From Weissella confusa (GTDB lineage Bacteria; Bacillota; Bacilli; Lactobacillales; Lactobacillaceae): a DNA stretch of 64,000 bases. The notes under the pieces were generated by a model. The model saw only the letters and a list, made by a program, of their open reading frames with translations. It was not told where the DNA came from and made no database searches. The stretch is taken from positions 248,001 to 312,000 of the forward strand of contig JACSZT010000003.1 in NCBI GenBank assembly GCA_014332815.1. Reading direction: 5' to 3'. Made by a program: the position numbers and the translations under genes. Below, piece after piece: positions 20,484 through 31,856 of this stretch (within the stretch, counting starts at the first letter, position 1; the number at the start of each line of letters is the position of its first letter).

Positions 20484-20521
20484 CAAAAAAAGCATCCGCC
20501 CCTGTACTGCGGATGCTTTTT
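20484..20521. terminator. Bidirectional terminator
   Basis: Perfect hairpin AAAAAAGCATCCGC/GCGGATGCTTTTTT; lies beyond the end of the DMT transporter gene. Confidence 0.85.
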
Positions 20522-20570
20522 TGTATCGTGTGTTGTATGTCGTCGCTAACCATTATTTGCAAATAAAAAC

Positions 20571-21559
20571 GGTCTTACAATCGGTTTGTCACTTGTCGGT
20601 GTCATGGTTGGATCAGCCTTGGTCGAACAATTTGGTCTATTCGGAGTCATTAAAAAGTGCGTGACTATCCGCAAGATTATTGGAATTTTGCTTTTCATCT
20701 GCGGTGTTGTCCTAACGAAGATGTAACTATCCCAAATACGATTATTATGACGATTATCATTAACGAAAGTTAAGAACGCTTCCGGTGCGTCATTTATTGC
20801 CTTTCTAATGGGAACCGTGTTCTTGCTAATCGTCGTTATCATTACAAAGTCACTCCACAAAAACACATTGCCAACTGGTTTGACATCATTTACTGGTTGG
20901 GTCGCTTCAACATTGGGCGCTGCCTACGTTTTGATTATGACCATCTTGATGCCTACCCTTGGTGCAGGTTCACATCAAGTCCCCGTTAAAGTGATTGCAA
21001 TTATCGGTCTTGTCCTACTATTGGCAGGTGTCTTCCTAACATCATATGAAAAGAGCTTGACAACAAATGCGCCTAAAGCCAATATCTGGCAAATCATTTG
21101 GGCATTGATTGCTGGTGCCCTTTCTACCACGCAAGGTTTGTTTAACGGTCAATTGTCTGCCATGACTCGCGCCAATGTCGCTGGCATCCTATCACTAGGT
21201 TTTGGTCACGGTAACATTTGGTTGCTCGGTGGTGTAATGGGAGCCGCCTTCATCACAAGCATCATCATCTTGTTCCCTATCTTAGGACCAATCAACGCCG
21301 TCATTTATCCAACCCTTGGTCAAATTTTCTCAGGTCTCATTTATGACTGGACCGGCGCTTTGTTCCAACGTTGCTCTGTCACTAATCAGAATAAAAAAGG
21401 AGACATTATGTTTTATCTTATTGGCATCTTATCTGGATTGATGCTAGCTGTTCAAAATCCATATAATTCAAACTTCGGTAAGCAACTGGCATCACCAATT
21501 GCCGGTGGATTCATGGTTTACGTTCTAGGAACGATTGAATTCCTTCTCTTGTTACTGAT
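20571..21559 (+). CDS. DMT-superfamily transporter (YdcZ/DUF606 type)
   Basis: Rebuilt: - strand 21514-20612, 300 aa. N-terminus MFYLIGILSGLMLAVQNPYN after AAAGGAGACATT; about ten hydrophobic segments in two related halves, each with a G-x-x-x-P/TxGQIFSGLIYDW-like element, and C-terminus GLFGVIKKCVTIRKIIGILL. The two-repeat layout and opening motif fit the YdcZ (DUF606) group of drug/metabolite transporters. As given, the pieces read on the plus strand in reverse order. Substrate unknown; its position beside nucleoside genes is suggestive only. Confidence 0.7.
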
Positions 21560-21618
21560 TACGATACCCCCAAATAAAGATAAATTATTTTACAATCACG
21601 ATATTTCATGTACAATTC

Positions 21619-21692
21619 TTGTAAAACGTTTTTGTAAATCGTTTTACAAGTAATAATGTAACATGCTTCACAAGATTTAGAAAGCGTTTACA
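21619..21692 (-). promoter_or_regulatory. Operators and cre-like site upstream of the nucleoside permease
   Basis: Minus strand: cre-like TGTAAACGCTTTCT (21692-21679; one mismatch to TGWNANCGNTNWCA), then TTGTAAAACGATTTACAA (21649-21632), identical to the rbsK operator, then a partly overlapping AAAACGTTTTACAAG. All inside one segment. This predicts control by the LacI regulator and by catabolite repression. Confidence 0.65.
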
Positions 21693-21758
21693 CTCGGTTT
21701 TTTCGAAATAAAGGAGATTTTTGCATTAAACCCGCATCCTGACTGTGATTTTTGAAAT

Positions 21759-23143
21759 AACCAGGCGAAACCACTTGCGGCACCCTTGATGATATCTTGA
21801 CCAATCGTGAACTTGTTAAAGAACCAAGCCAAGACCAACATCAACCCAACAATCGTGAGAACAGAACGCCAATCAATGGCCTTCTTATCCATAGAGAACA
21901 AGTACGCAATTCCGATAAGAATTGGAATAGCGATGATGTTAACAATCAAAAACATGTGACGGGTGATGAATGACACCCCACGTCCAACCCACTTAATAAT
22001 CCAAGGTAGCACACCAATGTAAGTCAAGATGTCAAACATTGGGACAACCAACAAGATTGGTAGCAATGCTGATGTGACGAAGTTTGGTCCGCCGTGGTTG
22101 GCCGTTAGCCAATCTGGCAACGCAAACGCAATTCCTTGGTTCGCAACAGCGATAGCCATCAAAACGTATTGTCCAGGAATCATCTTTGTGTAAGCTCCTA
22201 GCACTGAAGCCGTCACACAGCTCATTGACATCATGGCCAACGTCAAATTACGTTGTGCTGACATGCGGTTCAATTGTGCCTTTGAGACGGCCAATACTTC
22301 AGTGTTACCAAGGAACATCATCTCAACTGAGAAGAATGCTTCAAACTTTGGCAAGGCAATAACCGTAGCGGTGATGATCAAGATCAACTTACCAGCACCC
22401 AAAATTGAGTTTGACAAGAATGAGAAGAATGGCTCGCGTTGGTGACCTTCTTCAGTGCTTTCGTTAACAATAACGTCTTCTGATGGATCCAATTGCACTG
22501 GGTTCAAGATTGCTGTAAAGACGATTGAAGCCAAGATGTTCAATGGCACCGAAATTTGACCCATAACAACGAATTCGTTCGTAACCAACTTCAATCCCAT
22601 CAATTGAGACAAGTTGAAGGCATCGGCTGGGTTGAATCCTAGCAACCAAGCAAATGGGAACATAACAACACCGATAATCTTCTCCAACGTCAACCAGTGG
22701 AAGCCAGTCAATCCAAGCAATTGGTCAATCAAGGCAGCCAAACCAACAGAAACCAAAATACCTGAAAGCATCAAGTACCCTGCTTGAGAACTAATCAAAT
22801 CGTTAACCTTCTTACCAGTCAATCCCTTGAAAGCTCCGATAATCATACCTAGCGTTCCAAAGTTAGCAAAACTCGTTAGGAACACTGCCGTAACAGCAAC
22901 CGCGTGTGGGTTGTGGAACAAACCAGTTCCAGCCATGATTGACTTAATGCATTTTTTGTTGTCTTATCAACTGACACATTTCCAGCAACAGTAGTGATAA
23001 GTGACACATTCAAATCAGGGTGATTGACAGCAACTGCAATCGCAGCGGCATCATCAATTCCTGGATCCATATCTAAGATAACCTGACGCATGATTTTTTA
23101 CCTCTTACCAAACAAAGATTCCGGCTGTAGCAGCAGCTAGCAA
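21759..23143 (-). CDS. nupC: Concentrative nucleoside transporter (CNT/NupC)
   Basis: Cation-coupled nucleoside uptake. Rebuilt: + strand 21759-22985, 408 aa. N-terminus [25 protein letters not shown], then VFFQ-type core segments [20 protein letters not shown], the signature [20 protein letters not shown] with [12 protein letters not shown], substrate-binding [10 protein letters not shown], and [14 protein letters not shown] near the end. Length and motif order fit NupC. First gene of an operon with two nucleoside hydrolases. Confidence 0.9.
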
Positions 23144-23935
23144 TAGCTGGTTTGCAACACCTTGTGCATCGCTGTCACCGCATCATCTTCAATCGGCTTG
23201 ATCGTGGGTTCTGGGAAATCATATCCTGGCATCCCCGACTCACCATGAATGTTGGCTGCATCTGCGAATGCCTTCTTTAACGGCTTAGATGCGCCGGCCG
23301 CAACCGGGATGTCTTCACGATGGAAAAACTCAAGCAACTTCCCTGGTGCTTCCATGACAATCTTAGCCGCGTCTGGGTCAGTAAAGATATTGAATTCAGC
23401 AACTGATGAGACGTTTCCTCCTGAAACCGAACCGCCCATCAAAATGACCTCATCAATATTGACCAAATCAAATGGATAATTTTGGAACAACGTCGCAACG
23501 TTTGTGTAGGCACCCGTCGCAATCAGTGTTACTGGTTGTTTCATGCATGATGGATCAACCGCATAAAGGATTGTGTTCACATCGTGCATCGGCTTACCGC
23601 CTTCATGAACATCACCATAAGCCGTAATAATATGACTCAACATATTACCAGCCTTCCCCATTTGCGTGATGGCTGCCATCGTTTCTGGTGTAATCAGCGC
23701 CTTCAATGTTACGTCCAGTCCAATCATGGTTTTCTTACACAAGTTTTACTATTTTATTTAAGCATTCATTTGTTGCACTTGTGCCAAGAACCATTCGTTG
23801 AAACGCTCGGCATCCACATCAACACCAATCGTCGCATTAACGAAGTCATTTTCGTGCCAACGGTGTTGGAAATCCCACACTGTTGCACCGGCTGCTGGTC
23901 CTTCAGTGACAACGTCAACAGCACCATCTTTAACA
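22947..23935 (-). CDS. Nucleoside hydrolase (IunH/Rih family), first copy
   Basis: Splits nucleosides to base and ribose. Rebuilt: + strand 22999-23916, 305 aa, 13 bases after the permease. The calcium/ribose motif DMDPGIDDA is at residues 7-15; further [40 protein letters not shown] and [14 protein letters not shown] with the ligand Asp. Ribose released here would be used by RbsK and RpiA. Base preference cannot be read. Confidence 0.9.
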
Positions 23936-23936
23936 A

Positions 23937-24925
23937 GCACCCAACAACTCCAACAACTTCAAGCTGTTTACAGACGTAATGTCTTGTACGTTGTTTCCGT
24001 ATGATGATGTGATTCCGATCAAATCTGCATCAGGCGTCGCCAATGCATAGGCCAAAGCCAAGGCGTCATCAACACCTGCATCCAAGTCCAAAATCATCTT
24101 CTTTTGAGCCATTTTTCCATTCTCCTCTATATAAACCAAATTCTCTGCATATTCGTGAGCGGCTTCAATAAGGAAGTCAACAGCAGATTGATCTTCGATT
24201 GGACGCTTTGGTTCAGGCAAAACGACGTTACCAATACCATTGTCACCGTGGATGTCCTTTGAGACTTGCATTGCCTCAAAACTATCCGTGTTCAATGAGT
24301 GGTCCACACCACGGAAGACTGGCACATCCGTTACCAAGTGCTTGGCATTCTTGAAAACATAATCGGCGGCTTCAGCATCTTGATTAATATTTGCTTCAGT
24401 ATAAGGGGTTACGTTACCAGGTACTGTTAGCGCGCCACCCATAATCGTGATATTACCAATCAACTCAGCGATTTCAGGATCCTTCTTAAATGCCAAGGCC
24501 AAGTTAGTCAAAGGACCAGTTGGCACGATGGGGTCAACTGCCACACCAACAGCCAATGGATCGTGCAATGCGGCTCCCGCCTTGTTGATGTCCAAGTTAT
24601 AGTAGGCATCAATATAGTAATCCATGATGTCAGCATAGGCACGTCCCTTTTCGGTACCCAAGTCACGCCATTGTTGCGTCTCTTTCTTTGTGAGCAAAGT
24701 TTGCAACGTAACGTCTAGTCCAACCATTGCTTTTTAGCACTGTCTATTCAATTAACGCAATGCGATTGCCATGTAGTTCATGAAGCGCTCCAAGTAGAAC
24801 GGTGCATCAACCGCAACAGCTGCGTATGTGTTCTTGACTGGATCAGTCAAACGGCTCAAATCACCAATCGTACGACCATCTTCGTGGTCGACACGCATGT
24901 TAATCGGTAGCAAGGTTACCAAGTT
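23937..24925 (-). CDS. Nucleoside hydrolase (IunH/Rih family), second copy
   Basis: Rebuilt: + strand 23958-24902, 314 aa, diverged paralogue of the preceding gene. It carries DLDAGVDDALALAYAL (first Pro of DxDPGxDD replaced by Ala), HGDNGIGN, GPLTNLALAF, ITIMGGALTVPGNVTPYTEAN and LHDPLAVGVAVDP. Directly downstream in the same orientation; the pair probably differ in base specificity. A split terminator follows at the 24727/24925 junction. Confidence 0.88.
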
Positions 24926-25124
24926 TAAAATGAGAAGCAATGCCATTTTTTAATACAAACTGTGAATTATGTTTGGATTTCAGACAATAAAACGTTTAAA
25001 CCCCGCGTTATATCAACGTTTTTAAAAATGAGAATATTACTCATTTTCATGTCACTTTCACATGTTTTTTGTGATTTATTACGTTAGTTCGCAACAAAAA
25101 AGCTCGCACCTGACAAAGATGCGC
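24926..25124 (-). promoter_or_regulatory. Upstream region of oppA
   Basis: About 290 bp (rebuilt 24903-25191) without a gene. It holds AT-rich DNA, the inverted repeat AATGAGTAATATTCTCATT and several CG-centred TTTAAACGTTTTAT / AAAAACGTT elements related to the LacI-type operators elsewhere. A TTGCTT..TGATAC promoter is possible close to the gene. Confidence 0.3.
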
Positions 25125-26905
25125 TTCCCAAGTCAGCACCTTCAGTCCAGTTGATCGTCTTGTACTTAGCAGCATCTGCCGTCAAAGGTGCAACCGTTGA
25201 TCCCAAAATCAAGGCCGTTGACAACAATGCTGACGTCTTCAACAATTTGTTCATAAAATAACTCCCCATATCCAGAAAATGTAAATAACGTTTTTCAATA
25301 TGCATGTATCATATCCTGGACCCCGTCAAAGCGTCACCGTTTGCCCATTGCAAACCTGAACGCAACTTGAACGTCAATGACAAGCCATCTTCTGACTTCT
25401 CAACAGATTCAGCCAAAGCCAAAGCTGGCTTTCCTGACTTGTCGTTACGGTACAAACCATCACCAGTGGCTTGCAACGCATCAAAATCAACAGCAGCAGT
25501 AGACTTTGAAGGGTCCATACACTCAAGTTGTGGCATTGGCTTTTCCAATTGCACTTCCAAAGTTGTGTCATCGACTGCAGTTACACCCAATGATGACAAA
25601 TCAGTGTTTTCACCTGATTGGATAGCATCAGCGTTCTTAATACCTGAGAACAAGTATGCGTATTGTGATGCCGTCTTTGGATCGTTCGTACGTTGCCATC
25701 CGTATACAAAGTCGTGACCCTTAGGCGTCTTAACAACCGCAGCATCGTAGTACTTGTTGTTCTTTACCAATGAGTACTTGTTGTTTGAACCAGTCCAGTC
25801 CTTCAAGATGTATGGACCTTATGCCAACGTGTACTTAGCGGCAGTTCCGTACTTCTTACCAACCTTTTCCACAAACTTTTGGTTTTGTGGGTAGAATGGT
25901 GCCATCGTCAATACTTGAATCTTTTCGTTAGCCAAGGCCTTAACCTTCTTTTGGTTAAACTCCATGTAGAACGTTGAAGCTTGTGGGATAACCTTGTAAG
26001 CCTTGTTCTTCTTAGAAGCCTTAACTTGATCAGGTGACAAGTTAGTGAAGTCAACCTTACCTGACTTGTACAAGTTGTAACCCGTGTTTTGGTCCTTGAT
26101 TGTTTGAACAACAGCTTCCTTGAACAACTTCTTAGCCTTAGTCTTGTCGTATGCAATTGCACCCTTTACTTCAGCTGCCTTAGCAAAGTCTTCGTTCGTG
26201 TTAGGATCAACAGCCAACTTAGTTGACGTAAACGTCGTTGCTGGCGTTGCAGTTCCCGTCAAAATCTTGTCTGACAAAGTCTTACGGTCGATTGAGTATG
26301 AGATAGCTTGAGATGCAGTGATAACCAAGTCAAACTTCTTTTCTTGTGACAAAGCCAAACGTTGCTTAAATGGTACCGTCTTGATGTCGATCTTCAAACC
26401 GTCCAACTTTTCCATTTGTGATTGCAAGAATTGAGCAGTACGCTTTGCACCGTCAGTGTCATCCGTTACCATTTGCAACGTCAACTTCTTAACGCCAGCT
26501 TCCTTCATAGCCACACCGAATTCCTTGTCGATGATTTGCTCTGCTTGCTTGTAGTCGTCGTAACGCTTCTTGTCGTCGTTAACGTCAGTCGTCTTAGCAG
26601 CTTGCATCAACTCGTTGTATTGGGCGTTATCCCATGAACCGTTGTTGAATGATGAATCCTTCGTGTACAAGTCCCAGAACGTTGATGGATCACCGTAGTC
26701 GGCTCCCCGTAAAACACGCATCTATCCATAGTAGATAGATGCGTGTTGTCTATTCAAACTTAACAAACAAGTGTCGTTTTGATTCTGCAATCAAAATTAC
26801 TTCTTGTATGCCCACTTCCAGTCGTAAGGTGCACCAGCAGGGTTCATAACAACACCCTTAACTGACGTACGGAACAACGTAGCGTATGAACGGTAGTACA
26901 AAGGT
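25125..26905 (-). pseudogene. oppA: Oligopeptide-binding protein OppA with an internal stop
   Basis: Extracytoplasmic receptor of the Opp system. Rebuilt: + strand 25192-26817, 541 codons, standard OppA length. Signal peptide MNKLLKTSALLSTALILGS (no lipobox Cys; ADA cleavage-like site), then LGSMDPSKSTAAVDFDALQ, FKLRSGLQWANGD, HQAISYSIDRKTL and a C-terminal GADYGDPSTFWDLY. An in-frame TAA occurs at codon 208 (given 25819-25821) in ...KYTLA*GPYILKDW, where related proteins have Ser; it lies mid-segment. Read-through, a true null allele or a base-calling error (TCA to TAA) are all possible. Confidence 0.75.
26711..26746 (-). terminator. Terminator after oppA
   Basis: Hairpin ACACGCATCTATC/GATAGATGCGTGT with T-run; separates oppA from oppB. 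Confidence 0.85.
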
Positions 26906-27103
26906 AGAGGTTAATATCTCTCACATATCCATAGTTTTTATTAGTATTTTCTAATCTTACCAGACAAGTCCCGATTATAAAAGGGTTTGTCAGGTAATAT
27001 CACATGAGAATCAAAATTTCTTAACACTTACGAATTTGTTAGCGTTTACATAGATTTTGATATGTTTGTCCAGATTCTGGGACGCTGTTGCACTCGCCCT
27101 ATA
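26906..27103 (-). promoter_or_regulatory. cre site and promoter upstream of oppBCDF
   Basis: Minus strand: TGTAAACGCTAACA (27050-27037) fits the CcpA consensus TGWNANCGNTNWCA fully; downstream lies TTGTCT, 17-18 bp, TACTAAT. No gene is present in this interval. It suggests that the permease operon is transcribed separately from oppA and is under carbon catabolite control. Confidence 0.6.
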
Positions 27104-27104
27104 G

Positions 27105-28093
27105 CTCAGACAAACGCTCAGCATTCGCAAGCGGTGAACCAGGCATCAGCTTCATCAAGAAAAATGTCGCTGAGATAATCAGCACCAGCGTCAAAATAAT
27201 GATTGCTAGTCGCTTAAGTAAATATTTGATCATAGCGATGACCTTCCCCTATTATTCCTGCTATTCATATTATGAAAGACTCACTTACGTTTAATTAAAA
27301 AGAACACCGAAGATCAAGGCTTGAATTCCCAATTGCGCTGAAGGTCCCATACGTTGTGCAATCAACGTTGAAACTTCTTGGTTAGCAAATTGGAATGACA
27401 CACCGAAGTCGAAATGCAAGGCATCCCACAAATAAGTGACGTATTGAATGAAAATTGGCTTATCCAAGCCGTACTGTGCTTCAATCATCTTTTGTTGTGA
27501 TGGCAAGATAGTAGAAGAGAAGCCCTTCCAACCAGCGATTGGCAACCAGTCCAACTTCAAACCAACCCAGTATTGCAACAAAGCCGCAAACACGAATGAT
27601 GGAATTGAAATTCCCAAAACGGCGATGATTGACAAGATTGTATCCGTCTTTGTGTTACGACGAACAGCAGCCGCTGAACCAAGTCCGATACCGGCGAACA
27701 AGTTAACCGCCATTGGTCCAATCAACGTTACCAACGGAATCAATGAGTTACGCATTGCGTGCTTCCAAATCACTTCACGCTTTGACAATCCCTTGGCACG
27801 TGCCAATTCGATGTAGTCAGAACCCAAAACATCCACCATTTCGGTACGGATGAAACGGGCTGACGTTGCCAAAGGTGCCATTCCCAACGCGATTGATTAC
27901 TTTGCCAAACGGATACGTGGGTCAATGACACCGTACAAGATATCCGTAATCAACAATACAACCATCAACATCATGGCATAGACAATCGTCGTTCCCATGA
28001 TGATTTGGTAGTCATTCGTCAAAATTGATGAAACGAATTGGCTACCGATTCCAGGAATTGAGAAGATTGACTCAACAACGATTGACCCAGTCA
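27105..28093 (-). CDS. oppB: Oligopeptide ABC transporter permease OppB
   Basis: Rebuilt: + strand 27173-28093, 306 aa. N-terminus MIKYLLKRLAIIILTLVLI; LMPGSPLANAERLSE; YGLDKPIFIQYVTYLW; the EAA loop YIELARAKGLSKREVIWKHA; GSIVVESIFSIPGIG; ends YGVIDPRIRLAK. Six membrane segments are expected. First gene of oppBCDF; the stop is next to the oppC ribosome site. Confidence 0.93.
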
Positions 28094-28094
28094 G

Positions 28095-29281
28095 CCAAAT
28101 GCTGCCACAAAAATGAAAACCAAAATCCACAATGAGATGAAGGCTCCCTTGTTCTTCTTCAAACGACGCCAAGCATCCTTAGCGAAGCTCAATGAAGGCT
28201 TCATAATCTTTTCGTTATCGACATGACGATCCGCTGGAAGCAGCTTAAAGTCATCTGCCGTCAAATTTACTTGTTCAGCCATGTGCTACTCTAATTGGTC
28301 AGTTCCAAACCAGAAATTCTTCTTCTTTGAAACGCCAGCTGAATCGTATGAATCAACCTTGACACCATCCAACTTTGCATGACCAGTGAACCCTGGAATA
28401 TCTCCCAAGACACCTGGCAAACGTGGTGGCAAGTTTTGCAACGTAACATCTTGGTGTGACGTTGACTTTGAGTTGGCAATTGGTGCAGATAAAACGAACA
28501 CAACCAAGTTGGGAATTGATGAAATAACTTCGATGATACGTTGCATCACAATGTCGGTCTTACCACCGCGCCAACCGGAAACAATTCCGTATGTAACACC
28601 AAAGACCAAGTCCATGGCAGCGGCGATCAACGCAACTTGCAATGAGATACGCGTTCCGTAAAGGACACGCTTGAAGATGTCACGACCGGTTGAACTCAAG
28701 TTTGGTACCAAGTGGCGGAAACCAATACGCCATGCTGATGATCCCAATGTACGAGCGGCCAAGATGTAATCTTGTTCCTTAATTGTCAATACTTGCGCAC
28801 GTATCAAACGTGCCATTGACGTCCATGATGTCATTGCGATACCCAATGCGATTGACAACATACCGGGCTTCAAAATCAAAATCAAGTTAAAGGCAATCAT
28901 GATGACAGCCAAGATAAGTGCTGGAATTACCAATTGGTATGGATAGAATTGCAAAGCCTTTTGTCCGTCGTTCAACAACGTACCCAATGAGGCCATTGGC
29001 ACTGGAATTCCCAATCCGATAAATGACAACAATGCCTCGAAGAAGATTGCTGATGGGATTGTGAACATCAATTGCACAATAATCCTCACCCACGATAGCA
29101 AGCGTCTCACCCTTGTACAAATCAAATGAAATGTCGCGGATGGCTTGTACCTTACCGTTGTAAGTTCGGAAATTAATTTTAAGGTCCTTAACCTCAAGAA
29201 TCTTTTCTGCCATGTCTTAACTCTCTTCCATTAATCCTTCGTACGAGGGTCAAAGGCGTCACGCAAACCATCTCCAAGCAA
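28095..29281 (-). CDS. oppC: Oligopeptide ABC transporter permease OppC
   Basis: Rebuilt: + strand 28104-29135, 343 aa. N-terminal cytosolic tail with [17 protein letters not shown], then an extracytoplasmic stretch, [23 protein letters not shown] loop [20 protein letters not shown] and [19 protein letters not shown]; ends [11 protein letters not shown]. Partner of OppB in the channel. Confidence 0.93.
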
Positions 29282-30271
29282 TCTTCATCGTTGGATCCAA
29301 TGACGTCATTGGGTCTTGGAAAATCATGGCAATTTCTGAACCACGCAAGTGCTGCATGTCTTCTTCTGACTTACCAATGATTTCATCGCCCTTGAACTTG
29401 ATTGAACCATGTTCAACTTCAGCGTTCTTTGCCAACAAGCCCATCAATGAGCGTGTCGTAACAGACTTACCTGAACCAGATTCAGGGTTATTAATCATCG
29501 CAATCGCAATAACGATACGTTGACGCATACCACCTGAGAATTGGTGCGGATAGTCATTGATGTGGTTTTCTGAATTTGGAATACCAACCAACTTCATCAT
29601 TTCCAATGCCTTAGCCCAGGCATCCTTCTTGCTCATCTTCTTGTGCTTAATCAAAGGTTCTGCAATTTGTTGACCAAAATCAACAGTTCCAATTTCAATA
29701 ATTTGTCCGGCGTACATAACCGCCACACGATCAGCCATACCAGCCACGACACCAAGGTCGTGGGTGATAAAGATGATTGATGAATCAATTTCCTTTTGAA
29801 TCTTCTTCATCAAGTCCAAGATTTGGGCTTGAATCGTCACGTCCAACGCCGTCGTTGGTTCGTCGGCAATTAGGAGGAAGAAAGGTGGCTTTTGCTTTTC
29901 ATCGATTGCCAAAGCGTACTTGTTACGTGCCGCAAATGGATCACCAACTGGTGGCTCTAACAAATCAGGCGGCGTACCTGGGATAGCTTCCAACTCACCA
30001 CGCGCCGTTTCCGTCGTTGGCATTGAGTTCAACAAGCCCCAAGTATATGGGTGTTGTGGGAAGTTAAACACTTATCTTTTCTTCAGCCATTAGTTGTTAT
30101 CCTCCGTTCCAAGAACTGCCGTTGCGTCGACGGCGACTGCCTTCTTACGGTCAGCTTCTGGGTGCTCAGCTTGATAGCGAGCCCAACGCTTTTGTACTTC
30201 CAATGGTGGCTCGACTTCAGGCGCACGTTCATCCAACAACCACGTTGACGCAAAGTGCGTCTCTGATAGCT
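29085..30271 (-). CDS. oppD: Oligopeptide ABC transporter ATPase OppD
   Basis: Rebuilt: + strand 29153-30256, 367 aa. Walker [14 protein letters not shown] near residue 40, [14 protein letters not shown], signature FSGGMRQR, Walker [20 protein letters not shown] and switch [14 protein letters not shown]-terminal oligopeptide-transporter extension has [11 protein letters not shown] and [20 protein letters not shown], though the usual CxxRC cysteines are not seen. Overlaps oppF by TAATG. Confidence 0.92.
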
Positions 30272-31261
30272 AACAAAACTTCCCCTGCTGATGGTTCGTA
30301 CAACTTCATAATCGTACGACCGATTGTCGTCTTACCTGAACCTGACTCACCAACAAGACCAAACGTCTCACCTTCGTAAATGTCGAAAGTTGCGTTTTGA
30401 ACAGCCTTCGTTTCGTTGCTACGGCCCTTGTTAAACGTGATATCAAGTCCCTTGATTTCAACTAACTTCTACAAATTTTCCACACGCTTTGAACGATCTT
30501 CGTCGCTCGCTGCCAAGTGGTTAACGTCGATACCTTCAGCAACGATGTCCTTAACCTTCATACGCAAGTTCAACGAAGCTTGCGGGTCTTGGAAAATCAT
30601 TTGTACCGCTTGACGGAAGTCTGACAATTCGCTACGCTTCTTCAACTTAGCGATGTCCTTACCATCATTGTCCTTTTGCAATTGCTTCATCAAGTTAACA
30701 ACTTGCGCTTGGATTGAAACGTCCAAGGCAGAGATTGGCTCGTCGGCAATGATGAACTTTGGTTGCACAGCCAACGCACGGGCGATACCAATACGTTGAC
30801 GTTGTCCACCAGAGAACTCGTGTGGGTAACGATTTGAGTGGTCACGATTCAAACCAACCGTCTCCACACGGGCCGTCTCAACTGATGGATCTGGAACTGG
30901 AATAGCACTCAACAATGAGCGCGTGTAATCGTGCAAAGGCTTGTTGTAAACTTCGTCGGCTGGTCCAATTTCGACCATCTTTCCCCAGTGCATAACACCG
31001 ATACGGTCAGAAATGTACTTAACCATCGACAAGTCGTGGGCAATGAACAAGTACGTCAATCCCAACCTCCAACTAAATTAAAAACGCACCCAACATAACG
31101 TCGGGTGCGTTTCTTGTTAATCGATCAAACCAGCTTCGCGAGCGCGTTGCTTGTACATCTCGATTTCGTCTTCTGCAGCCCAAACGAAGTGTTCAGGTGC
31201 AATTTCAACCATCTCACGGTCACGTCCGTCCATTTCGTCAGTTGGATCATAAACGATTGGC
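30075..31261 (-). CDS. oppF: Oligopeptide ABC transporter ATPase OppF
   Basis: Rebuilt: + strand 30256-31209, 317 aa. Walker [31 protein letters not shown], signature [15 protein letters not shown], Walker [20 protein letters not shown], switch [16 protein letters not shown], then [18 protein letters not shown]; ends [13 protein letters not shown]. Heterodimer partner of OppD. Followed by a terminator and RNA copy 2. Confidence 0.93.
31079..31113 (-). terminator. Terminator of the opp operon
   Basis: Hairpin AAACGCACCCGACG/TGTTGGGTGCGTTTTT, minus strand, inside one segment. Confidence 0.85.
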
Positions 31262-31855
31262 TAGCGATTTTCCGTGGGACAGAGAAGCCCGACCCGACCG
31301 CTGCCCGTCTATGTGCCAAAGCCCTAAGTTTCCAGTTTGGCACATGCGACCGGCAAGGGAGCCACGGGCAGTGCTCGCGGTTGGGCGTGTCCCACGGAAA
31401 ATCTTTGTCGGAGAAATCCCCCAGCCCCATGCCTCGACGCAACGCAACGCGTCGACTCTCCACCGGCTAATATCGCAGGAGCTCCACACCACCCCACTCA
31501 CCCAAAAACCAACAGCAGCCAATCAATACTCTAATTGTTCTAGTTTCATCCACCGCAACACTGCAGGTTAAACTGTTCACCCATTTATTTTCCGGTAGAT
31601 GTAAATCCATAACAGACTAGAATATCTTGGCTGCTGGCATGGGGCTGGGGGATTTCGATAAAAACATTTAGGGGCGTTGTGTGTCGTCGCTATCGCGCCG
31701 AGTTGGTCTTTGGGTGAGCGGGGTGGTGCTCCGTCCTACAATATAAGCTGGTGGCAACGGAGTCCCATTCTCCCTAAGCCTCAGCGTATTTCCGCGCCTG
31801 CCGGCTTGAAATCCACTGCTGCTAAGTGATAATTGGTGCTCCTGTCCTTGCTTGG
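31262..31855. ncRNA. Large structured RNA candidate, copy 2
   Basis: Second copy of the element at 9680-10273, collinear over its length. Helices: 31266-31280/31389-31403, 31287-31294/31379-31386, 31301-31308/31364-31371, 31311-31320/31336-31345, 31413-31433/31636-31656 (21 bp) and 31487-31504/31711-31728. Compared with copy 1 most of these stems differ in sequence but remain paired, for example GCCCTGCC/GGCAGGGC against GCCCGACC/GGTTGGGC. Conserved unpaired parts include ACCGGCAAGGGAGC, CTAATATCGCAGGAGCTCC, CCTACAATATAAGCTGGTGG and GAAATCCACTGCTGCTAAGTG. It lies between the opp terminator and the gdpP promoter. No ORF, transposase or terminal repeats support a mobile element. Confidence 0.7.
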
Positions 31856-31856
31856 C

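Noticed and set aside
24926-25305. A 73-codon frame joining the oppA signal peptide to ...SLSGASFFVAN
   Set aside because: The tail is a neighbouring terminator read through a segment boundary; the rebuilt gene continues into the OppA body.
31413-31728. A giant pseudoknot in the structured RNA
   Set aside because: The crossing helices become sequential once the segments are turned back; the crossing is produced by the inversion.
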